Below, one piece after another: positions 42,920-52,314 of a DNA stretch of 64,000 bases. The notes under the pieces are model-generated. The model saw only the letters and a list, made by a program, of their open reading frames with translations, did no database searches and was not told where the DNA came from. This DNA is from Catellatospora coxensis (GTDB lineage: Bacteria > Actinomycetota > Actinomycetes > Mycobacteriales > Micromonosporaceae), in NCBI RefSeq assembly GCF_016862635.1, contig NZ_BONI01000010.1:62001-126000 (forward strand). The letters are read 5' to 3'. The position numbers and the translations under genes are program-made. Positions within the stretch are counted from its first letter, which is position 1; each line of letters starts with the position of its first letter.

Positions 42920-43393
42920 ATGATCCGCCCCGCTGTGCCGGCCGACGTCCCGGTGCTCATCGACCTGATCCGCGAACTGGCCGAGTACGAGAAGGCCCCG
43001 CAGGAGGCGAAGGCGACCCCGGCGCAGCTGCACGAGGCGCTGTTCGGGCCGCACCCGGCCGCGTTCGCGCACATGGCCGTCGACGACGAGTCCGGCGAGC
43101 CGGTCGGCATGGCCATGTGGTTCCTGAACTTCTCCACCTGGCACGGCGTGCACGGCATCTACCTGGAGGACCTGTACGTGCGCCCGACGGCCCGGGGTCG
43201 GGGCCACGGCAAGGCCCTGCTGCGCGAGCTGGCCCGGATCTGCCGCGAGCGCGGCTACACCCGCCTGCAGTGGTGGGTGCTGAACTGGAACACTCCCGCG
43301 ATCGACTTCTACCGCTCGATCGGCGCGAAGCCGATGGACGACTGGACCGTGTACCGCGTGTCCGACGACGCGCTGGCCGCACTGGCCGAGTGA
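42920..43393 (+). CDS. GNAT-family N-acetyltransferase
   Basis: 157 aa. IRPAVPADVPVLIDLIRELAEYEKAP at the N-terminus and YLEDLYVRPTARGRGHGKALLRELARI, the acetyl-CoA binding motif, followed by WVLNWNTPAIDFYRSIGA, are close to the spermidine/spermine-acetyltransferase-like (SSAT) branch. A polyamine or amino-acid amine is a possible acceptor. TATCGT ends 7 nt before the ATG. Confidence 0.9.
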   Translation: MIRPAVPADVPVLIDLIRELAEYEKAPQEAKATPAQLHEALFGPHPAAFAHMAVDDESGEPVGMAMWFLNFSTWHGVHGIYLEDLYVRPTARGRGHGKALLRELARICRERGYTRLQWWVLNWNTPAIDFYRSIGAKPMDDWTVYRVSDDALAALAE

Positions 43394-43412
43394 ACCGCCC
43401 GGCCCGCTGCGG

Positions 43413-44105
43413 TCATCCGTGCGACCCGCACCCGCCGACCTGGTGTTCGACCCGGTGCCGCAGGTATTCGTCCGAGCTGGTGCGGGCGATGCGGATCGCC
43501 TCGTCTACCAGCGGATGCAGCTCAGGCGGGTAGGCGTCGGCGGCGAGCGGCAGCATGGGCAGGATGCTGCGGCGCGCGTCGAGGTCGGGGTCGGTGACGA
43601 ACACCCGCAGCGCGGTGTGCCGCCAGACGACGGCCAGGTCGGCGCACCGGTCGTCGTCGGGCCGCTGGGGCATGACCGTGTAGTCGTCGTCGCCGAATCC
43701 GAGCCCGCGCGCCCAGTACCACGCGCTCGCCGCGCCGGCCCGCTCGGAGCTGCTGCCATGTGCGAGCCGTTCGATCAGTGCGTGCTGCACGCGGCGCAGT
43801 CCGTAGCCGGCCAGCATGGGCTTGACGAAAGTTCGGTTGGAGCTGGGGTTCGGGTCGTGGATCGCCGCACGCAGCAGCGCCTCGAACCATTCGGGCTCGG
43901 CCGGGCGGGTGTTGAACACCTGGCGCAGTGCCTCACGCGCCAGGGTCTCCGGTCGGCACCACGACGGTTCGTCCGGCGGCTGGACGCCGGTCAACACGAT
44001 CAGGTCGCGCAGGCACTGTGCGAACTCCGGCTCGCGGCCCACCGGAGCCGGCAGCATGGCGAAGGATGGCGTCTCGTGGACGGTCGTCTGATCCTCTCCC
44101 GGCAT
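43413..44105 (-). CDS. Hypothetical soluble protein
   Basis: About 230 aa, alpha-helical by composition, no signal or membrane segment. I do not recognise a family. The ATG at 44105 is preferred because GATACT lies exactly 6 nt upstream on this strand, matching the leaderless spacing seen elsewhere; a GTG 15 nt earlier would include that hexamer in the coding sequence. Divergent from the kinase gene. Confidence 0.55.
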   Translation of the reverse strand: MPGEDQTTVHETPSFAMLPAPVGREPEFAQCLRDLIVLTGVQPPDEPSWCRPETLAREALRQVFNTRPAEPEWFEALLRAAIHDPNPSSNRTFVKPMLAGYGLRRVQHALIERLAHGSSSERAGAASAWYWARGLGFGDDDYTVMPQRPDDDRCADLAVVWRHTALRVFVTDPDLDARRSILPMLPLAADAYPPELHPLVDEAIRIARTSSDEYLRHRVEHQVGGCGSHG

Positions 44106-44197
44106 GTCGACAGTATCCACCCCGCTGCCGCACTCCCGCGTGTGGACGGTGACCAGGGTGTTTGACTGACGGCGGCTGATACCGAAGGCTGGCGGCC

Positions 44198-45640
44198 ATG
44201 CTTGATCCGGGGTTGACGCTCGGCGGCCGGTACACGTTGCAGGTGCTGATCGCCCGCGGCGGCATGGGTGAGGTGTGGCGCGCCGAGGACACGGTGCTGG
44301 GCCGCCGGGTGGCGGTGAAGGTGCTGCTGCCGAACCTGGCCGTCGATCCCGGGTTCGCGGCCCGGTTCCGGGCGGAGGCGCAGGCGATGGCGGCGCTCAG
44401 CGACCCGGGCATCGTCGAGATCTACGACTACGGCCAGGCCGACGGCATCGCGTACCTGGTGATGCAGTTCGTGGAGGGCGAGTCGCTGCTGTCGCTGGTG
44501 CGCCGGGTCGGCCCGCTGGAGCCCGCGCGGGCGATGCGGCTGCTGGCCCGGGCCGCGGACGCGATCCACGCCGCGCACCTGCAGGGCATCGTGCACCGGG
44601 ACGTGAAGCCGGCGAACCTGCTGCTGCGCCAGGACGGGCGGCTGGCGCTGACCGATTTCGGCATCGCCCGGATCGTCGCCGCGGACCGGCTCACCGCCGC
44701 GGGCGAGATCTTCGGCACCGCGTCGTACCTGGCCCCGGAGCAGGTGACCGGGGGTGACATCGGTCCGGCGACCGACGTGTACGCCCTCGGGGTGGTCGCG
44801 TACGAGATGCTGACGCAGCGCCGCCCGTTCGCCGGGGACACCCCGCTCGCGGTGGCGCTCCAGCATGTCAACGAGCCGCCGCCGGATCTTCCCGGCAGCG
44901 TTCCGGAGCCGGTCCGGGCGGTCGTCATGCGAGCGCTGGCGAAGGACCCGGCCGAGCGGTGGCCGAGCGCGGCGGCCCTGTCGGCGGCTGCCTCGGCGGC
45001 TGCCGGACCGGGCACACCGGCCACCGCGAGCGCTGCCCCGTCAGGTGCCGGCGGCGCGTCGGCGGGGGTCGCGGCATCCGGTCGGCGGGCGTCCGGGCGG
45101 CTGGGCGCGGTCGCCCGGCGGCGGCCCGTGCTGGTGGGCGCCGTGGCGGTGCTGTCGCTGGTGGGGCTCGCCGCGTTCGTGCTGTCCCGGCCCGGGGAAC
45201 CGGAGTCGCCGCCGCAGGGCTCCGCGGCGTCCCCGTCGGTGACGGCGTCCGGTTCCGTCGTCGCGGCCACCACCGCGGCGCCGACGCCCGTCGCGGGCGC
45301 CACGCCGACGCATCGCGCGTCGCCCGCCGCGCCCGCCGGGACCGAGCCGTCGGACGCCCCGGCCGTCTCGCCGGAGCCTGCCGCTGAGACGGCGAATCCC
45401 GCCGGATCGCCGAGCCCGCAGTCCACCAGTCGCACCGTGCCCGGCATGTTCAGCTGGCGGGAGGTCGAGGTGCGGGAGGCCATGGACCGGCTCGGGCTGG
45501 TGGTGAACATCGAGTACCGGTCGACGCTCGACCAGTGCCACGTCCTGGAGCAGACCCCGGCGGGCGGCACGGTCGTCGCGGCGGGCTCCACCGTCGACGT
45601 GGTGATCGGCAAACCGACCGGCGTCTGCAAGGTCACCTGA
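44198..45640 (+). CDS. Ser/Thr protein kinase with a PASTA domain
   Basis: 480 aa. Kinase domain 1 to about 275: GGMGEVW glycine loop, Lys41 in VAVKVLL, HRDVKPANLLL, DFG in LTDFGIARI, and APEQVTGG. An Ala/Pro/Ser linker contains one membrane helix (about 308-328). The extracytoplasmic part is Thr/Pro-rich and ends in a single PASTA-like domain (about 420-477, FSWREVEVREAMDRLGLVVNIEY, then VLEQTPAGGTVVAAGSTVDVVIG). PknB-type kinases sense muropeptides through PASTA repeats; one repeat is few. Confidence 0.95.
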   Translation: MLDPGLTLGGRYTLQVLIARGGMGEVWRAEDTVLGRRVAVKVLLPNLAVDPGFAARFRAEAQAMAALSDPGIVEIYDYGQADGIAYLVMQFVEGESLLSLVRRVGPLEPARAMRLLARAADAIHAAHLQGIVHRDVKPANLLLRQDGRLALTDFGIARIVAADRLTAAGEIFGTASYLAPEQVTGGDIGPATDVYALGVVAYEMLTQRRPFAGDTPLAVALQHVNEPPPDLPGSVPEPVRAVVMRALAKDPAERWPSAAALSAAASAAAGPGTPATASAAPSGAGGASAGVAASGRRASGRLGAVARRRPVLVGAVAVLSLVGLAAFVLSRPGEPESPPQGSAASPSVTASGSVVAATTAAPTPVAGATPTHRASPAAPAGTEPSDAPAVSPEPAAETANPAGSPSPQSTSRTVPGMFSWREVEVREAMDRLGLVVNIEYRSTLDQCHVLEQTPAGGTVVAAGSTVDVVIGKPTGVCKVT

Positions 45641-45671
45641 CCCGCCGCTGGGCGGCGATCCGGCTCCGCCT

Positions 45672-45727
45672 TCCGGATCTAGCAGCTTTATGGTCGTTCC
45701 AGCGACCATAAAGCTGCTAGATCCGGA
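45672..45727. repeat. Long AT-richer palindrome, 25-bp perfect arms
   Basis: Arms 45672-45696 and 45703-45727 are exact reverse complements over 25 bp, with loop TTCCAG. The stem contains TAGCAGCTTTATGGTCG, markedly AT-richer than the surroundings. It lies 32 nt after the kinase gene; it could end that transcript but is far longer than the other terminators here. Confidence 0.85.
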
Positions 45728-45812
45728 GCGGGCGACCGTGTCCGCCGTCGAGGCGGCGGAAGCGACCGTCACCCGCGCCTGCGAAGTGGTCCGACCATCG
45801 TGTGCCACGGTG

Positions 45813-45899
45813 GCCGGGTTCTGATCCGCTGAGCGGTGCGACGCGCCGGCGGCCCGCCGGGTTCTGATCCGCTCAGCGGCACTACGCGCCGGCGGCCCG
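45813..45899. repeat. 43-bp period tandem duplication at the 3' end of the DUF4184 gene
   Basis: Copies 45813-45856 and 45856-45899 agree at about 40 of 44 positions. Each contains a CCGCT(G/C)AGCGG palindrome. The stop codon of the minus-strand gene (45882-45884) is inside the second copy; the equivalent triplet in the other copy is not a stop. Confidence 0.8.
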
Positions 45900-46664
45900 G
45901 CGGACGGCGATGCGCACGCACAGGACCCCCACCAGCAGCGCCCCGGCGGCGACGTGCAGCAGTCGCACCCCCGTGGCCGCCGGAAGCCCGGCACCGGGCA
46001 GCGACGGCACCACGGCCAGTCCGACCAGCGCCGCGACTGCCAACGCGGACCAGAAGATCCGGGGCCGGGTTTCGGCCGGCCGGGCACCGCCGCGGGCGGC
46101 CGCGCCGGTGGTCGGGCCCGTGGCGGCCCGTTCGCGACCGGATCGCCGGCCGGCGCGGGCCGCGACGGCGAGCACGACGGCCGCGCCGAGGACGGTACTG
46201 GCCAGGTCGGACACCGTCCACCAGGCGATCGGGCTGACGTCGGCCCAGCGCACGCCGAACACGGCCTGGATCCAGCCGTCGGTGTGGGTCAGCCGGTCCC
46301 AGGCGAGGTGACTGGCCGCGCCGAGCAGGCACGACAGCACGGTGATCCACCAGCGGTGGCGGTGGCCGGCCAGCGCGGCGTACGCCTGCCAGGTGAAACG
46401 TCGGCTGTCGGGCAGGTGGGCTGCGATCGTGCCGATCGAGCGCCGGGCGACCCAGGTGTAGGCCGCCGCGACCGGCAGGCACCACCACAGCAGCGCGGGC
46501 CAGGCGTGCGTGTCGGCGAACAGCCGCCCGTCGTCGTCCAGCGCCAGGTAGGCCACGTCGGGCGCGACCGCGCCGGCAGCCAGTGCCACGCCGTCGAACC
46601 AGCGTGGCCGCCACAGTTTCAGCGGCAGCACCGGCGCCAGGTGCGAGGGGAACGTCAACGGCAC
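45882..46664 (-). CDS. DUF4184-family membrane protein
   Basis: 260 aa. The N-terminus MPLTFPSHLAPVLPLKLWRPRWFDGVALAAGAVAPDVAYL is characteristic of DUF4184, and about five to six hydrophobic segments follow (LLWWCLPVAAAYTWV, WWITVLSCLLGAASHLAWDRLTH, and three near the end). Function unknown; HLAWDRLTHTDGW suggests a metal-binding or hydrolase relative. GTG start with TATGCT exactly 6 nt upstream: leaderless. Confidence 0.85.
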   Translation of the reverse strand: MPLTFPSHLAPVLPLKLWRPRWFDGVALAAGAVAPDVAYLALDDDGRLFADTHAWPALLWWCLPVAAAYTWVARRSIGTIAAHLPDSRRFTWQAYAALAGHRHRWWITVLSCLLGAASHLAWDRLTHTDGWIQAVFGVRWADVSPIAWWTVSDLASTVLGAAVVLAVAARAGRRSGRERAATGPTTGAAARGGARPAETRPRIFWSALAVAALVGLAVVPSLPGAGLPAATGVRLLHVAAGALLVGVLCVRIAVRRAAGA

Positions 46665-46756
46665 CGCGGGAGCATAACCACACCCGATCCAGCAGGGTCG
46701 TGGCTGCTGGGACGACGTCGCCGGTTTGGCGGAGCGGGGCGGGGTATGGGGGCGGC

Positions 46757-46999
46757 ATGACGAAGGATGTGGTGGCGCCGCCTGGCGGGGTGATGACGGA
46801 CGAGGTCGGCACGATCACCGGGGAACTGACCCTGGAGCCGAAGGTCGGCAAGGACGGCACGGTCACGCTGCGGGCGCAGTACAAGGGCGCCGAGGAGTGG
46901 TACACCGTCACCGGCGCGCGGATCAAGGTCCCCGACCCGGGCGACGACGCCGCCGTGGACCGCGCCGCCCAGGACCTGCTGGCCCGCTTCATCCCCTGA
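46757..46999 (+). CDS. Small conserved-looking hypothetical protein
   Basis: 80 aa. Two halves: a Gly-rich start and a compact part, VGTITGELTLEPKVGKDGTVTLRAQYKGAEEWYTVTGARI, predicted as beta strands, ending in a helix (AVDRAAQDLLARFIP). The composition and codon use look like a real gene. No family assigned. Confidence 0.6.
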   Translation: MTKDVVAPPGGVMTDEVGTITGELTLEPKVGKDGTVTLRAQYKGAEEWYTVTGARIKVPDPGDDAAVDRAAQDLLARFIP

Positions 47000-47048
47000 C
47001 GAAGGACGCGGGGGTGGGAGCCGGACCGGGCGAGATAGTGTGGCGATC

Positions 47049-48011
47049 ATGCGTTATCGGGCACTGGGAAAGTCAGGGCTGGTCGTCTCGGCGGTCGGGC
47101 TGGGCTGCAACAACTTCGGGTGGCGGCTGGACCTGAACGGCACGCGTGCCGTGGTCGACGCCGCGATCGACGCGGGCATCACGTTCTTCGACACCGCGGA
47201 CATCTACGGCCGGGCCACCGCGATCGGGGCGTCGGAGTCGATGCTGGGCGAGGTCCTCAAGGGACGCCGTGACCAGGTCGTGCTGGCGACCAAGTTCGGC
47301 CACCAGGGCGCGGACATGGGCTACGGCCCGGCCGCGGGCGCCAAGGGCGGGCGGGCATACATCCGCCGGGCGGTCGAGGAGTCGCTGCGGCGGCTGAACA
47401 CCGACCACATCGACCTGTACCAGCTGCACACTCCGGACCCGGTGACGCCGCTGGCGGAGACCCTGGCCGCGCTGCACGAGCTGGTCGTCGAGGGCAAGGT
47501 GCGCTACATCGGCAGCTCGCAGTTCGCGGGCTGGCAGATCGCCGACGCGGCCCGGCTGGCCGAGCAGATGGGCGTGACGCCGTTCGTCAGCGCGCAGAAC
47601 CACTGGTCGATGCTGGAGCGCGGCAGCGAGATCGAGGTCGTGCCCGCCGCCCGGCACTTCGGGCTGGGGGTGCTGCCGTTCTTCCCGCTCGCCAACGGCC
47701 TGCTGACCGGCAAGGTGCGCCGCGGCCAGGACGCGCCGTCGGACAGCCGGCTGGCCAAGGACCAGGCCGGGTTCATCACCGACGAGCGCCTCGACACCGT
47801 CGAGGCGCTCGCGGGCTGGGCCGAGGCCAACGGCCACGAGCTGGGCAAGGTCGCGATCGGCTGGCTGGCGGCGCAGCCGGGCTGCGGGTCGGTCATCGCC
47901 GGGGCGACCAGCCCCGCGCAGGTCGCCGCGAACGCGGCCGCCGCCGACTGGGAGCCGACCGCGGCGGAGCTGGCCGAGCTGGACAAGCTCGCGCCGCTGC
48001 CGACGCTGTGA
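47049..48011 (+). CDS. Aldo/keto reductase
   Basis: 320 aa. MRYRALGKSGLVVSAVGLGCNNFGW, catalytic Asp/Tyr in FFDTADIYG, Lys in LATKFG and His in YQLHTPD complete the AKR tetrad; FVSAQNHWSMLER and the cofactor-binding end follow. NADPH-dependent reduction of an aldehyde or ketone; the substrate is unknown. TAGTGT ends 7 nt before the ATG, so probably leaderless. The next small gene overlaps or follows closely. Confidence 0.92.
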   Translation: MRYRALGKSGLVVSAVGLGCNNFGWRLDLNGTRAVVDAAIDAGITFFDTADIYGRATAIGASESMLGEVLKGRRDQVVLATKFGHQGADMGYGPAAGAKGGRAYIRRAVEESLRRLNTDHIDLYQLHTPDPVTPLAETLAALHELVVEGKVRYIGSSQFAGWQIADAARLAEQMGVTPFVSAQNHWSMLERGSEIEVVPAARHFGLGVLPFFPLANGLLTGKVRRGQDAPSDSRLAKDQAGFITDERLDTVEALAGWAEANGHELGKVAIGWLAAQPGCGSVIAGATSPAQVAANAAAADWEPTAAELAELDKLAPLPTL

Positions 48012-48028
48012 CGAAGGGGGAAGGGTCC

Positions 48029-48316
48029 GTGACCGGGGTCGAGGTCGTCGAAGTACCCGAGAGCAGCCGGTACGAGGCCCGCGAGGGCGGCCGCCTGCTG
48101 GGCGTGCTGACGTACCACCGCAAGCCGGGGTCGATCGTGTTCGACCACACCGGCGTCGAGCCGGAGGCCCGCGGGCGCGGCATCGGCGCGATGCTGTGCG
48201 CGGCGGCGCTGGCCGGGGCCGCCGAGGACGGCGTGCACGTGGTGCCCCAGTGCTCCTTCGTACGCCGCTGGGTCGAGGACAACCCGCGGTACCTGCCGCT
48301 GATCGAGCGGGCGTAA
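48029..48316 (+). CDS. YjdJ-like GNAT-fold acetyltransferase
   Basis: 95 aa. REGGRLLGVLTYHRKPGSIVFDHTGVEPEARGRGIGAMLCAAALAGA is the compact N-acetyltransferase fold of the YjdJ-like group, ending CSFVRRWVEDNPRY with the usual C-terminal motif. GTG at 48029 is chosen because GGGGGAAGGG precedes it; a GTG at 48008 overlapping the aldo/keto reductase stop is the alternative. Likely in one operon with that gene. Confidence 0.75.
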   Translation: MTGVEVVEVPESSRYEAREGGRLLGVLTYHRKPGSIVFDHTGVEPEARGRGIGAMLCAAALAGAAEDGVHVVPQCSFVRRWVEDNPRYLPLIERA

Positions 48317-48331
48317 ATCACTGGCAGCACG

Positions 48332-48359
48332 GTGGGGCCGGCCGTTAGGCTGGCCCCAC
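48332..48359 (+). terminator. Terminator after the GNAT gene
   Basis: GTGGGGCCGGCC (48332-48343), loop GTTA, GGCTGGCCCCAC (48348-48359), one mismatch. It also overlaps the TAGGCT hexamer that may drive the ABC-F leader. Confidence 0.6.
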
Positions 48360-48360
48360 T

Positions 48361-48442
48361 ATGGAGCTGTGACATCACCGACCGGCCTGTGACCTGAGGC
48401 TGCGACGACCCGACCGCAACGCGGGGGCGTCGCGCGACGCCC
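48361..48442 (+). promoter_or_regulatory. Attenuator-like leader of the ABC-F gene
   Basis: Two tiny ORFs lie 9 nt after a TAGGCT hexamer: ATG-GAG-CTG-stop (48361-48372), then, overlapping it, a GTG ORF of seven codons MTSPTGL (48369-48392). Behind them GCGACGACCC (48402-48411) can pair with GGGGGCGTCGC (48423-48433), while GGGCGTCGC (48425-48433) can instead pair with GCGACGCCC (48434-48442). Mutually exclusive stems behind a short translated ORF fit ribosome-mediated attenuation as known for antibiotic-resistance ABC-F genes. Inferred. Confidence 0.5.
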
Positions 48443-48479
48443 GGCAGGCTTCGTTATCGAGTTCCCCTCGGTGGTGTTC

Positions 48480-50063
<1,584 letters not shown>

Positions 50064-50116
50064 GAAGGTGGGAGCGTCGGTCGAGTGGACCCGCACCCCA
50101 GAGGAGATGCAGTTCA

Positions 50117-51085
50117 GTGGTTTTCAAGAAGATGCTCGCCGCGTTCGGCGTCGGCGGACCGTCAGTGGACACCGTGCTCGCCACCCCCGTCGTGCAGCCG
50201 GGCGGCACGCTCAGCGGCACCGTGCACATCAAGGGCGGCGACCATGACACGCTGATCGAGTACGTCTCCGTCGGCCTGGTCACCCGGGTCGAGGTGGAGG
50301 GCCACGACAGCGAGTACGACGCCACCGTGGAGTTCCTCCGGGTCCACCTGACCGGGTCGTTCACCCTGGCCGCGGGCGCGCAGCAGTCGTTGCCGTTCTC
50401 GATCGACGTGCCCTGGGAGACGCCGGTCACCCGGTTCTACGGCACGCCGCTGCACGGCATGACGATGGGCGTGCGCACCGAGCTGTCGGTGGCCAAGGCC
50501 GTCGACAAGACCGACCTCGACCCGGTCGGCGTCGAGCCGCTGCCGCTGCAGGCCGCGGTCATGGCCGCGTTCAGCCGGCTGGGCTTCCACTTCACCCGCG
50601 CCGACCTGGAGCGCGGCCGCATCCACGGGGTGCACCAGACGCTGCCGTTCTACCAGGAGATCGAGTTCCACCCGTCCCAGGCGTACGCGGGCCGCATGCG
50701 CCAGCTGGAGCTGACCTTCGTGACCAGCCCGCAGGGCATGGACGTGGTGCTCGAGTTCGACAAGCGCGGCTTCCTCGGCTCGCACGACACGTTCAGCCGC
50801 CACCACGTCTCGCACGCCGAAGCCGGCCGCGACGACTGGCACACGGTCGTCGACGGCTGGATCCGCGGCGCGCTGGAGCGCCACGGCTCCGGCCACGGCT
50901 ACAGCGGCCACGGCGGGCACGGCGGCCACGGATTCCACGGCAGCCACCACGGTCACGGCGGCGGGCACGGCATGGGCATGGCGGCCGCGGGCGCGGCGGC
51001 CGGTTTCGTCGGCGGCATGGTCGCCGGCGAGGTCGCCGAGGAGGTCTTCGACATGGACATGGACTTCGGCTTCGGCGACGAGTAA
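50117..51085 (+). CDS. Spo0M/SpoOM-family sporulation-control protein
   Basis: 322 aa. VFKKMLAAFGVGGPSVDTVLATPVVQPGGTLSGTVHIKGG is the arrestin-like N-terminal sequence of Spo0M, and ETPVTRFYGTPLHGMTMGVRTELSVAKAVDKTDLDPV is a family block. Residues about 255-285 are a His/Gly-rich tract (GHGGHGGHGFHGSHHGHGGGHG) that may bind metal, followed by a Gly/Ala hydrophobic stretch and an acidic end. GTG start after GAGGAG. Spo0M influences sporulation control in Bacillus; its actinomycete role is unclear. Confidence 0.85.
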   Translation: MVFKKMLAAFGVGGPSVDTVLATPVVQPGGTLSGTVHIKGGDHDTLIEYVSVGLVTRVEVEGHDSEYDATVEFLRVHLTGSFTLAAGAQQSLPFSIDVPWETPVTRFYGTPLHGMTMGVRTELSVAKAVDKTDLDPVGVEPLPLQAAVMAAFSRLGFHFTRADLERGRIHGVHQTLPFYQEIEFHPSQAYAGRMRQLELTFVTSPQGMDVVLEFDKRGFLGSHDTFSRHHVSHAEAGRDDWHTVVDGWIRGALERHGSGHGYSGHGGHGGHGFHGSHHGHGGGHGMGMAAAGAAAGFVGGMVAGEVAEEVFDMDMDFGFGDE

Positions 51086-51129
51086 CCAGGCATGCGGCCG
51101 CCGTCCCCGCCGGGACGGCGGCCCGGCAT

Positions 51130-51204
51130 GATCATCCGATGTGCCGGGCACCTGTGCGTATCTTGCGCCCGCTTTCACCCACCTGCCTGGCAAGTCGAAC
51201 GATC
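51130..51204 (-). repeat. 75-bp dispersed hairpin repeat, copy D (inverted)
   Basis: Reverse complement aligns without gaps to copies B and C, including CAAGATACGCACAGGTGCC. It lies between two convergent genes. Confidence 0.85.
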
Positions 51205-51253
51205 ATGGTGCGACCCGTCCCCGGCTTGGCACGGGTGCAGCGGCGCTCGCGCC

Positions 51254-52057
51254 CTACTGCACCGTCGCGGCGGCGTTCTGGATGAGCTTCGCGACCTGGT
51301 CGGGGTGGGAGATCATCACGACGTGCGAGGCGCCGTCGACGACGACGGTCTCCTTCGACCCGGCCCGCTGCGCCATGAACGCCTGCGCCTGGGCGGGGAT
51401 GTTCTTGTCCGCCGACCCGTACACGAACCACGACGGGATGTTCTTCCACGCCGCGTTGGCCGACGCCTCGTTCAGCGCCGCCTCGGTGATCGGGCGCTGG
51501 CCCGCCGCCATCAGCGCGGCCTGCTCCGCGGGCACGTCGGCGGCGAACTGGTCGCGGAACTTGGCCTGGTCGATGAACAGGTCGTTGCCGCCGCCCGGCA
51601 GCGCCACCGGCTTGGCCAGCGCCGGCCCGAGCGTGCTGCCCGGGAACTTGGCCGACAGCGCCGCCGCCGACTCGCCCACCTCCGGCGCGAACGCCGCGAC
51701 GTACACCAGGGCCTTGACGTTCGGATTGCCCTCGGCCGCGTTGGAGATCACACTGCCGCCGTAGGAGTGGCCGACCAGCACGATCGGCCCGCTGATGCTC
51801 TTGAGCACGGCGGCGACCTCGGCGGCGTCGCCCTTGACGCTGCGCAGCTCGTTCGGCACCGCCACGACCGGATAACCCTGCGCCTGCAGCAGCGGGATCA
51901 CACCGTTCCAGCTCGACGAGTCCGCGAACGCACCGTGTACCAACACGATCGTCGGTTTTGTCTGTTTCTGCGCGGCCGTGGCCGGCGTGGCCACCACCGC
52001 GAGCGCCGTGACGGCGGACAGGGCGAGCACGCCCAAGAACCTGCTGCGGCCGATCAT
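51254..52057 (-). CDS. Secreted alpha/beta hydrolase
   Basis: 267 aa. Signal peptide 1-28 (cleaved after ATA). Fold motifs: VLVHGAFADSSSW oxyanion region, GHSYGG with Ser98, Asp in YGSADKNIPAQ, and His in GASHVVMISHPD. The HGAFAD start resembles the EstC/pyrethroid-hydrolase-like group. Substrate unknown. Converges on Spo0M with a 75-bp repeat between. Confidence 0.85.
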   Translation of the reverse strand: MIGRSRFLGVLALSAVTALAVVATPATAAQKQTKPTIVLVHGAFADSSSWNGVIPLLQAQGYPVVAVPNELRSVKGDAAEVAAVLKSISGPIVLVGHSYGGSVISNAAEGNPNVKALVYVAAFAPEVGESAAALSAKFPGSTLGPALAKPVALPGGGNDLFIDQAKFRDQFAADVPAEQAALMAAGQRPITEAALNEASANAAWKNIPSWFVYGSADKNIPAQAQAFMAQRAGSKETVVVDGASHVVMISHPDQVAKLIQNAAATVQ

Positions 52058-52200
52058 GGCCGACTCCTTCCATCCCGGTTACGGCCCGGGGGTCGGCCAC
52101 GACCCAACCTACGCCAGGCCGGCGCGGTGCCACCGGACTTCCCTCGAGACCGCCCACCGCCGCCCTCGATCACGGGCCGCGCAGTCGCTATGGTTGCCGG

Positions 52201-52290
52201 GTGTTCAAGGCCCTCGTCTGCTTCATGCTGCTCTTCATCGCCATCGGGGCGATCGGGATGTGGCTCGCCACCCAGCGCCGCAAATCATGA
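52201..52290 (+). CDS. 29-residue single-pass membrane micro-protein
   Basis: GTG start, reading MFKALVCFMLLFIAIGAIGMW then LATQRRKS: one clear membrane helix and a basic C-terminus (positive-inside topology). TATGGT ends exactly 6 nt before the GTG, the same leaderless layout as several larger genes here. It lies 24 nt upstream of the TSUP transporter gene and may be co-transcribed. Confidence 0.5.
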   Translation: MFKALVCFMLLFIAIGAIGMWLATQRRKS

Positions 52291-52314
52291 TCCACAGCAC
52301 CCCCGCACCGGCCC

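Noticed and set aside
45672-45727. 25-bp-arm palindrome as a tRNA or structured RNA gene
   Set aside because: It is a single hairpin without cloverleaf or T-loop sequence.
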